Assembly: GCA_032358255.1 (NCBI GenBank)
Contig: JAULBX010011988.1
Location: 1 to 64,000 of the forward strand
Direction: 5' to 3'
Origin: Heterotrichella gracilis
Taxonomy: Eukaryota; Sar; Xanthophyceae; Tribonematales; Xanthonemataceae
Length of the DNA stretch: 64,000 nucleotides
The first letter of the stretch is position 1; each line of letters begins with the position of its first letter. Shown here piece after piece: positions 23,820 through 33,466 of the stretch. Under the pieces are notes generated by a model. It ran no database searches, was not told where the DNA came from, and saw nothing but the letters and a program-made list of their open reading frames with translations. Position numbers and translations under genes: made by a program.

Positions 23820-26244
23820 AATGTATTGGGGGAAAGATGATACAAGGCTTGCTTAACGGTTTGTGACAAGGAATTAAAGGGCTAGTGAGTGCGCGAAACT
23901 ATTGTTTGCCTATTTGCGCTGGAAAACCACTGTATGAGTCGGGCTGTCTGTGCTTCAGTTGCACGGTTTTGAATAGCACATGCCATGGAACCAAATGCAT
24001 GCACTTCCAGAATGGGATGGTGCTGTACTATTGCGCGAACAGGACTACCCGTTGCAGTGTTTGCCGATGGAAATTCTATGAGATTTTAGACTATCTTCAA
24101 ACTGCAGAGCCTCCTGCTGGGCGTTGTCACTGTAGCCAGCAGTGGAACTCTCAATGGGGTTATTGTACCCTGTGTCCTCCTGCAGCTGTTGTGGAAGTTG
24201 GATTACCTTCCAAGCTCAAAATGTACCTCATAGTTCTGCAGAATGGCACGGGGTGGTACTGCAGCTGCTGTGGGCTGAGAGGGCATGGCCCGGGCGCTGC
24301 GCAGGCCGGGGCCTCGGGTGAGGTGGGTGCATTCGCCGTGGCATTGGGTTAAAACGGTTGGTTGTACTCTGTGCCACTCCAGCAGCCCCAAGTCTTTCAC
24401 ATCAATTTCCTGATTCCTGAAGACTTGTCCTTGTTTCCTGCATAGGCACATTGCTTGATGAAGCAAACCCGTCTTTGCTGGCATGGCGGGGTTTGATGGC
24501 GGCATGGCATGACCCGCCGGGACGCTTGGCTGCAATTTCCACATGTAAATGCTGTGGATGGTTATGTGGGCACAGAAGTCACCACCCATCTATATGGCAT
24601 GCATGGCACCAGTGTGCTGGGCACTCATGAGGTGCTGCTCTGGCTGCAATTATTATTATTTTGTTTTAATTTTCATAAATGCATTTCTGGGAAACGCGTT
24701 TTTGTTGAATGCGCATAACATGCTGCCGCCGCTGCACATGGCTGAAGCATGAGTGTACTGCGCACTGTACCAGGCGTGCACGCTACCACTGTGCATCCAC
24801 GCGCTAACTCAATGGCCTTGGCGATAATGCAAAAATGCTGCATAACCATGGAACCCTTCACTTCCACCAGGAAGCTCTGACTCAGAGTCTGAGTCCCTTT
24901 TGGTGAATATGATTAAACACCCTGCTGTTTCTCACTGGAGCAGCAGCAGACCAGTCCCCACTGGAGTGCATCCCTGGGGTTACTGCAGACGTGGGTATTT
25001 GCTGCTTTCCTGGGAGACTCAGTACCACGCGGCGGTTTCAAGTTGGGCGTTCATTTGACAGTGGGCAGGGGCGGAGAGGTACCATTGTGCAATCAATGTT
25101 GTAGCACGGTCAACGATGAAATCCGTGGGTTTCTGATTTCTTGTGTTGCCTGGTGTAAATTTAGGTGTTTTGTGCTCCAGTAATACAGTCCCTGAAATGC
25201 GTGGTAACTTCATGGCGTTGTCGACGTCATCCATTGCTCTCTATATCATTTCTTGGAGGTTGCAGTAATATGTGAATGTGGGACCCGATCGGCCGCCCTA
25301 GCTTCAAAACATACCTATAACAGGCTGTTATAGTTACATTGACAAGCTCTTTCTTTCAAAGGCTTGCTACTGAAGCAGTAGATACAGTAGATTCAGTAAC
25401 TGTCTCAAACACTTAATGACTCTGTACATGTGGTTTCCTGTCATGAGTCATGACAATGGCCTCTACATGATGCATGCCTGTGGACCCTAGCTAGTCAAGA
25501 AATGTGTATCATATTTTGGCATAACTGCAGTGCCTGCAGGGGATGTTGCTTGTGGGCACACTGCACACTACATGATCATAATACGTGAAATTCGGCAAAA
25601 CGCCAGTGCATGATGCATGGCGGTGAATATAGCGCCAGGTACAGGCTGTACGGCCTACCAGCTGCTTCTATAATCCACTAGTGAACAAAATGTACCATGT
25701 TGCAATGCTTTCATCACAAATTCACCTAAACTTGGTAGTCTTGAGACTCACTACCAGTGGTACTATGCACCCATTGCTGCTCAAAGTGGGTGCGCTATCA
25801 AACGCACTGACACGTGTACCGTACAATATGTAGCGACCACAGGCTGCTGGCCTTGACATATGGTGAGTGGTGCCCAAATGCAATTCCTGTAGTTGCACAG
25901 TTAGTTAACACAATATCTTGAGTGCCAAAGGTCAATCGAACACCGCTGGCACCAGCATTCAAAGGCCTCCGGCTGCAAAGTTTTGCCAGACAGAGAAAAC
26001 CTGTAAAGACAGAGACATACAATGGGCCTAGGCCTCCCAAGGCAGCACACCCAATGCTGAAAATTGCACAGGCCGGGCACTCCCAGGAAACTGTAGAAAC
26101 TGTACCGTGCATCATATCATATGACATTGTCCAGCCCCCCTCAGGTTGCCAGCCTGATGCACACAACCACCCCTCATGTTGCAATAGTGACCCCCCTCAG
26201 GTTGGGTAGTAGTACTTTCGTCAACGTGCCAAATGCATATTCAA
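23820..26244. other. Intergenic region between golgin and F-box/LRR gene
   Basis: 2.4 kb between convergent genes. Few telomere-like motifs. A 155-codon Cys-rich frame at 23885-24352 begins with GTG and lies in the golgin 3' flank, so I do not call it. I see no RNA gene or domain. Confidence 0.5.
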
Positions 26245-28508
26245 TCAGGCTCCTGCGTAAAGAATATTCGCCATTTTCTGAAAGACGGATTCTTCACTCT
26301 GAAAGTTGATGGTGAACCTGTCTTCCAACAGGCTGGCTACAGCTTGTCTCTCCTCCTCAAGCAAACCACTGTCCACATGTGAGCACTCCCCCACCACAGC
26401 CATGCATGTCGCTGGACCCCCGGGATTGTCTGCAGTCAGCTTTGCCTGCCACACGCCGTGCTTGCCCCTCATTTCCACGGTGGCACTCGCTGGGTCTGGA
26501 TACACGCTGATGCTGCAGGACAGGCGCGCCACGTCGGCAGGCAGGTGCATGCGGATGTTAAGCGAGCTGTTGACTGTCATGCTGTGCCATTCCTTGCCCT
26601 CCCCTGTTGCTTCCTCCCCTACCTCTCCCTCCCCTGCCGCTTCCTCCCCTGCTGCTTCCTCCCCTGCCCCTCCCTCCCCTGCCTTTGAAGGCCTTTCAAA
26701 CCACTCCTTCAAGGTCTGAAACCCTTGCATAGGGTTGGCCTCGTACTCCAGGGTGGCAAGCGCTGGCAGGTCAGGGAAGTCCATGTGGCACACCCCATCC
26801 ACCCATGCTGAGGGCCTTGCGGCAGCCAAGTACAGATGCTCCAGCTGCTGCATGCCTGCCAATGCTCGCTCTAAGCCAGCTACTCCGAATGGGTCCAAGT
26901 GGAGGGATGTCAGCTGAGTGAGGGGGGCCATGGCTGCACATAGCCTGTCCACTGCAGACTGGCTGACAAAGTCGGACAGTCCTCCATGTGAGGGGCCATC
27001 ATAGTCGATGCTCAAGGCCCTCAGGGATGCCGGGAGGGTGCTGACCTGCAGTGACCACGAGTAGCTGGTCAGGGTTTAGGGTTACCAGTTTAGGGTTTAC
27101 GGGTTTAGGGTTTTGGGGAGGGTATTTAGGGTTTTGGGGAGGGTACTGATCTGCATTGTCCCTGAGTAGTGGCCATCGCACTGGGAGTGATCCACCAGTA
27201 GGGTATAGGGCATCACTTCAGGGTTTACAGGTTTAGGGTTGGAGGGTACTGACCTGCATTGACCCTGAGTAGTTGCCATCACACTGGGAGTAATCCACCA
27301 ATAGGGTTTAGGGTATCACTCCAGGGTTTAAAGGTTTACGGTTGGAGGGTACTGACCTGCATTGTTGCTGAGTAGGGGCCATCGCACTGGGAGTAATCCA
27401 GCACCAGGAAGGTGAGGGCTGTGAGGCCTGAGAAGCTGATCGGAGGCTGGGCTCCTTGCCTGTCCAGGAAGCTGATGGACAAATCGGTGAGCCTTGGCAG
27501 CCTGCCAAGCGCTGCCACCCACTCCACTGGCTCACCATACTCACCAGCTGAAAATGTGACGACCTCAATCCACAGTAGGGTGAGGTTGGGGAGCGGTGGT
27601 AGGTGGGCCACATCACCGAGATTCTGGAATTCTGGCAGGATCAGCACTGCAAGGCTGACCAGGCTGGACAATGCTCCCAGTGCAACTTGACGATGCTGGG
27701 TGCCGGTCACTGTGAGCTGCAACTTTGTCAGGCCAGTGATGTTCCCCAGGGCTGAGAACGCCTGCGGGTACCTGCCCAGCACCTCCTCACAGCCCTCCAT
27801 TTCAAGCTGTAGGTGTCGCAGATTGCTCAGCCCACCCACACCCTGCAGCGCTCTGAATGCTCGATCAGCTGCCTCCGGACCATCGCGCCTGTCTGCCACA
27901 CGCAAATGCAGGTGCTGCAGGTTGGTCAGCGCGCACACCCTGTCCATGTACGCCTCGTAACTTGCAGCCTTCTGCGCAGCACCCTCGTCAGCAGAGACAC
28001 CCAGATTTACCCCCACCAAGCTGTGGAGGGTTTTTGCTGGGGCTACTGACAGCAGGGGGTAGGTACAGTCACCAGCAAGGCGCAGACTGGTTGTGGCTGC
28101 AAGGCGATGGGTAGCTACTGACTCTCCCACAGCTCCAGAGGACAGGAATTGGGCCAAGCTTGTGCCAGCTAGGCTGTACGCTGCACTGAGCATTTCGATG
28201 ATCTGGCCACGGTCCAACTCCACATCCTTATCCTTGTATGGACCCGATTCAGCGATGTCATCGCTAATTGACTCGATCTGCTCTGTGCGAAACTCCACAA
28301 GGTCAATATCCGCCCATGCTGAACTCGGGCCTTGCAGCGCTGCCCTCCACCTCTTGCGAACCAGCTGCAAGCGTACCCTCTCGTGCACTGGCAGCTTGCC
28401 CAACACTGCCTGAATGACATCATCCGGCAGGTGGGAGATGGTGACCTGGGTGTCTGGAAGCACGCTGGAAGTTGCAGCCAGCTGAGTGCAGTCTTTGGAG
28501 AGCTGCAT
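26245..28508 (-). CDS. F-box/leucine-rich-repeat protein, copy 1
   Basis: Probable substrate-recognition subunit of an SCF ubiquitin ligase. Two exons, 28508-27357 and 27045-26245, join in frame (650 codons). Start chosen at 28508 because the neighbouring paralogue starts at the matching MQL; an in-frame ATG at 28673 is also possible. An F-box follows residue 25 (ISHLPDDVIQAVLGKLPV, then VRKRWRAALQGPSSAW). The rest is leucine-rich, with repeats such as LTQLTSLHLDPFGVAGLE and LPNLTLLWIEV. Exon 2 carries an acidic insert of Gly/Glu/Ala repeats (26600-26690) that the paralogue lacks. The C-terminal 150 residues after the insert have no named domain. The intron carries two copies of the end of exon 1. 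Confidence 0.8.
26595..26695 (-). repeat. Purine/pyrimidine minisatellite coding an acidic insert
   Basis: Repeats of CTTCCTCCCCTGC and CCTCCCTCCCCTGC on the plus strand form an almost pure pyrimidine tract. On the coding strand it gives GEEAAGEEAAGEG-type sequence. The downstream paralogue has no such tract. Confidence 0.8.
27046..27356 (-). repeat. Two echoes of the F-box gene 1 exon-1 end plus telomere-like repeats
   Basis: The exon end (DYSQCDGPYSATMQ with its donor, 27340-27400) recurs at 27241-27302 and 27121-27196, still readable as DYSQCDGNYSGSMQ and DHSQCDGHYSGTMQ. TTTAGGG-type motifs separate the units. Both copies keep CAG|GTCAGT-like donors. Confidence 0.9.
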
Positions 28509-30308
28509 TCTGATGGGTTGGATGGCTTGTGCGGCTTGGTAGGCTTGGTCAACACCTGCAGCAGGTGCCAGCAAGTCAACTGAGCTGCCAATAAGCGGCA
28601 GGAATGGTTGGCCACCTGCCACACTGTAAACACCTGTCAAAAAGATATGCTGTTTGGAGGTATACCCAGACATGCTAAACTGGGTTTTAAGCAGGAAGGG
28701 CACGTGAGTAACTGTGAGTAACGTTCATAGTACTGGTACAGTGACACTAATGCTCTGCACAGGTGCTATGCCAAACCAGATCACAAACCAAGCCATTCGG
28801 AGATATACCAGGTCGATATATACGAAGAAACAACAAATGGGTTATCCCTTGGCTGGTCAGATTGGGTCCACGACACAGGAGAGCAGCCAAAGCAGTGCTG
28901 GGTATGTGGCATGCATACATATGCCATGGCCACTTCCTCAGTACCTCTATTCTCTCCGCATATGCTGGTGTCAGCTTGCTGAGCTTGATGTAAACCTGCA
29001 GTAGTGAAAGTCCTATTGGGTGTCTTACAGGCAAAACTGGCAGGCGCCCAGCTAGGTGATAAAGTGATGCAACGCCCCCATGCTTATGTACAAAAGGAGC
29101 AGACAGAGTTGACTTGAGTTTATGGAAGCTGTATTATGGTTCTTCCAGTCTTCTAACAGCTTTGAAAAGCTGTTCAGAGGTGTACTCACCTTTCCTATGA
29201 CGGTGTGTGTTCCCTATTAACTTGGGCTCGTGTTCAGCGTTGCAAAGCTTTCGAAGGTGTCAAAGCATGCAAAAACGTTTATGGCGATGGCAGCGACAAC
29301 GTCCGCTACGATCAATACCTGGACATAAAATGTCATGAAGCCATTTGTGGCGTGCAGCAAGGCATTTGTTCTTGAGTTTATACCCCTGTGTTCCAGGTTT
29401 GCTGGACTTTTTCCTTTTCGGTAAAAACCACATGCATGCATGCATGATCAGTTGTGTAACGGCACAGCAGACAGCACAACGGACAGCAGATAAGAAGTAG
29501 TGCTGGCAGTATTACTGGGTCAGCTGGTAGGTTTCGAGGGAATGCACAACAGTATTGGCATGAAAACCCTTTAAAAGTATATTATATTTAAAAATATATC
29601 ATATTATTATTCGAAACATATTATATTATTCGAAACTCCAGTTGAATATATCTCCTTTCTTACCAAGGCCCTTGCCAACGGAGCTCTTATATCTTTTAAT
29701 AGGGCACTTGGGTGTTGCAAGTCGGGTCAAGCGAATCATAAGAATATGCAAGGTATTTACAGTGCTAGGCTGCGCCGAGAGTAGGACTACCTCGTGCTCA
29801 TGCTGAAGCTGAAGTGGGAGTGTTTAGGGTTTAGGGTTCTGCTGCGTATCGTTGCACAATGTCCTGTCATAGACAATCCATTGCTAGGGATCCCAGCTTC
29901 GTACAAAGCACCTCTAGACCAGGAGCAGGCTGCACTTGCATAATGCAATAATGGAATATGCAAGACTCGTCACAAAACCCTAGGATAATTCCTGTGTGTA
30001 ATATGCATATGCAGGTACACATCCAACAACCTCCATATGGTGTACGTTGTGTTCAGGAGCGGCAAATGTGCCCTTTCAGCAAGCAGGAAGTTTGTGATTG
30101 TCTGTCCTTGATATTGCTACTGCAAATGCAAATTCTACACCTGTGTTGCAACAGGCTAATTACCTCCTGACCCTCTGTATCTAGCAAAGCACTGTCCACA
30201 GGAGGTCGCCCCACCTCCACCGCGAGGGCAGCATGACCCCATGTAATGCCTGGAGCAATACGCGCCAGCCACAAGGCATGCATACCCATGATTTCAAGTG
30301 TCAAACGT
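28509..30308. other. Region between the two F-box/LRR paralogues
   Basis: Apart from the out-of-frame 3' remnant of copy 2 (about 30140-30308) no gene is recognised. Contains TTTAGGGTTTAGGG at 29824-29837 and an AT-rich stretch at 29570-29640 with a duplicated ATATTATT..CGAAAC unit. Confidence 0.5.
30140..30308 (-). pseudogene. Out-of-frame 3' remnant of F-box/LRR copy 2
   Basis: Reads LTLEIMGMHALWLARIAPG and ALLDTEGQEVISLLQHR, homologous to the C-terminal region of copy 1 (KHGVWQAKLTADNPGG, GLLEEERQAVASLLEDR). It is separated from the main frame only by the 7-bp tandem duplication at 30304-30317. Confidence 0.7.
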
Positions 30309-31954
30309 TCAACGTTCTGGATGCATTCGGATTCTGATTGTACGCGTCAGCTTGGACACGTCTGCAGGCAGGCACATGCTGATGTTGAACTGCGCTAGGT
30401 TGAGTGCTGCCTGTGCCTCCATACCAGGACCGCTATCCCAGAGTATCACATCCAGGGTGTCAAGCAATGGCAGGTTAGGGAGGCCCACGGTGCGGATCCC
30501 ATATGGTACATCCACCCATTTTGAGATGTACAAGTCAAACAAGGACAGCTTTCGCAGCTGCTGCATGCCTGCCAGTGCCCGCTCCAAGCCTTGACCAGCC
30601 ACCCCAAATGGGCGCAGGAAGAGGGATGTCAGCTGGGTGAGGGGCGCCATAGCTGCATACAGCCTGTCAAAGGCCTCCTGAGGAGCTACATCCACTGTGT
30701 ATTTACTCTCGTAGTCCAGGTGCAAGTTCCTCAGGGATGCGGGGAGGGTGCTGACCTGCAGCAATCACGAGCAGCCATTTAGGGTTTAGGGTTAGTAGCT
30801 GTCTTGCAGTGATCATGCACAGCCACATGGTGTAGGGTTCTTAGTCAAGGGTTTATGGTTCTGACCTGCACTGTCCTCGAGTAGCCGCCAGGAGCGTTGG
30901 AGTACTCCATCTGAAGGCAGGTGAGTGGCGCCACCTCAACCCTGCTCATCCCCCAAAAGCGGACTTCAAAGTGGCTCAACCGCGGCAGCCTGGCAAGTGC
31001 TGCCATCCACCCCATTGCTGGCTGAGCAGGGCAGCTGGACGCAGCCAGGCTCAACCGAGAGAGGTGGGGGAGCGGCGGCAGGCTGGCCAAATCACCCAGG
31101 TCGCCGCATCCGGCTGGAAGCTCTAGCTCTGCAAGGCTGGCCATGCTGGACAGTGCTTTCAGCGCCTCTTGACAATTCCTACCATCAAACAGTGCCAGCT
31201 CCAGTTTGGTCAAGCCGGTGAGATTTCCCAGGGCCGAAAACGCCTGTGGGTACCTGTCCAGTACCCCATGGCAAACCCCCATGTCAAGCGGAAGGACCTG
31301 CAGGTTGGTCAGCCCGCCCACACTCTGGAGTGTTCTGAATGCTCGGCCTTCAGGCTGCGGAGCATGCCGGTAGTCTGACGCATCAACCTCCAGCTGCTGC
31401 AGGCCCTTGAATTCACACACCGTGCGCAGGATTGCCTCGTATCTTGGTGCCTTCCAAGGGTCATCATCATCCGCCTCACCATCGACATCCAGATCCAACC
31501 CCCTCAAGCTGAGGAGGGCTTCGGGGCGGATTGACAGCAGCATGGGGTAGCTCCACTCACCATCAAGACGCAACCTGGTTGTGGCTGCAGGGCGCGGCGC
31601 AGCATCTGTCCCCATGGTCCCCATGGTCCCTATCCCACCAGCGCCACTGGACAGGAACCGGACCAAACCCTCTTCGCCCGCTGGTTTGCTCACCAAGAAA
31701 GTTTCAAGGTCGGATTCCAGACCACTGGTCCTGATCTGCCCAAACCATCCACAGTCCATGTCTGCCCATGCTGCGCTGGGTCCTTGCAGCGCTGCCCTCC
31801 ACCGCTTGCACACCAGCTGCGCTGCTACTCTCTCTTCCACGGGCAGCTTTCCCAACACGGCCACCAATATCTCATCGGGCAGGTGGGATATGGTGATCTG
31901 GGTGGAACCCAGCTGCGGGCAGCTCCTCACAGCCTTGCCACTGCGTAGCTGCAT
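30309..31954 (-). CDS. F-box/leucine-rich-repeat protein, copy 2 (3' end frameshifted)
   Basis: Tandem paralogue of the gene at 26245-28508. Exons 31954-30866 and 30755-30309 join in frame (511 codons). The F-box (ISHLPDEILVAVLGKLPV, then VCKRWRAALQGPSAAW) and the exon junction VQ|VSTLPASLRNL match copy 1 closely. The frame ends at 30309 after RIRMHPER. The homologous continuation (LTLEIMGMHALWLAR, then SALLDTEGQEVISLL, matching copy 1 GLLEEERQAVASLL) is present just downstream in another frame, to about 30140. A tandem 7-bp duplication AACGTTC at 30304-30317 explains the shift. The product may be a shortened but working protein, or the gene is decaying. Confidence 0.75.
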
Positions 31955-33466
31955 CTGAAAACTTGTGCAGTTTGGTAGATTTGGTCACCACCTGCAAGGG
32001 TGGTTTAGGCCCTTAGGGTGTAGGGTAAAGCCTAAACCCATCGCTTCCACTGCAACTCAGTACTCAGGACACCTTGGCCGCACTATGCACAGAAAACATA
32101 ACGTGACACCAATGCTAGGAACTGTGAAGAGTCCTGTACTGAAGCTCACACAAGTGAAAGTGTATGCAGCCCTTTACAAACTCGTGCAAGTATTGGGCGC
32201 TCCATACACAAATCAGTTGACCCCGTCACCCCAGTCACCTTGTTTGCAGAGCAATGCAGTGAAGGAAACAGCAAAAAATTCACAGCAGGTTACACAGGGT
32301 TCTGAGCGATGCTGAAGTGTATACCCCACCTTTGTTTGTTCCTTGGTTTTGACGACACCTCTCGCAACGCCCTCGTTGGCTGCAACAGAACAACTGCTCG
32401 GCATTGATCCACAGACTGGCTACATATGCCGAATACGATTTATCTATTGTGTGTGTGCTCTTCTCAATTGAGTGGACCGCTGTAATTCAACAACATGCAT
32501 GCATGCAAAACCTCGCTGTGGAAACCCGCAAGTTATGACACCGGCAACTATCCGTATGCGCACGTTTTACAGTGCCCACGTCGTGCAACTTTCATCGATT
32601 CACAGTGATCACATAACGTGGGGTAAACCAGTGACCTTGTACTCAGTCTGGTACCTCGGGTTGCCCTCTCGAGGCGCTCAGGCCAGCAAGAGTTTAGGGT
32701 TTTTGGGTTTCCACAACCAGAGGATCTGAGCACGAGATGCATCGTTCTCTTGTATTGCACCATGGTTACAAAGTTTATTTCCTGACAGCCATTGGCCAGC
32801 TACCATTGATTCTACAGTGTGCCCCTGTAACAAAGGGGCTATTCCACGTTCGCAACATTGTTTTGTCACAAATGTTTGACTATTTAAACCTGTCGACAGT
32901 CAATTCAGTTGCAAAAGTGCCAACTGCATGCACATGTAGCATGCACTGCTCCTGTAACACACCAGGATATCAATCAGTGGCCTTGCACCACCTTCGCCAT
33001 TTAAACAGCTCATGTCCTACATGTCGCACCTTTTTAGCGTGCAATATGCACACTGGCTTCTACACCCTAACCCAAGTTGCTCAGCCACAAAACTGACTAT
33101 GCAATCACAACGCCAAACCTGCACGTGACTAGCATAGCCCCTGGGCCCTTGGCTCCTCTAATGATATGACCCAATAATTGAGCGGGCCATAGGCGCCTTC
33201 CCTCCCCTCAATACCCTCCCCTCCACCCAAAACCCTGCCACCCTCTCCCAATATCCATGCACAGTCTGTGCAGCACAGATACCCCGGATCCCTCCCCTCC
33301 TCCTCCTCTTCTGTGTTACGCCTCAACCGCCCATGGTTTGGCCCCACAACAGGTGCCATGCCCGCTGACGCCAAGATCTCATCATGCGCCGCCGCACCAT
33401 ATACTATACAACCATTGGCCACTGGTTGGCCGCTGCAGTCCTGACAAACCCCAGGCGGCCACCCCC
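31955..33466. other. Intergenic region upstream of F-box copy 2
   Basis: About 1.5 kb. No gene recognised in 31955-33290. Positions 33295-33412 are a decayed copy of the last exon of the neighbouring CRAL-TRIO gene (listed separately). Confidence 0.5.
33295..33412 (-). repeat. Decayed copy of CRAL-TRIO last-exon C-terminal part
   Basis: Matches 33540-33652, reading YGAAAHDEILASAGMAPVVG beside the real YGAAAPDDEIMASAGMAPVV. It lies beyond the real stop codon, downstream in transcript order. Confidence 0.85.

Noticed and set aside
23885-24352. 155-codon Cys-rich open frame
   Set aside because: Starts with GTG, lies in the 3' flank of the golgin, has no recognised motif and no splice context.
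28674-28703. Start of F-box gene 1 at 28703
   Set aside because: That codon is GTG. ATG 28508 matches the paralogue's start and ATG 28673 is the only other choice.
29217-29441. 74-codon minus-strand frame with a hydrophobic stretch
   Set aside because: Short, isolated, with an overlapping frame and no homology; a chance open frame is as likely.
33129-33422. Possible extra CRAL-TRIO C-terminal exon
   Set aside because: It is a decayed copy of the real last exon and lies beyond the real stop codon.
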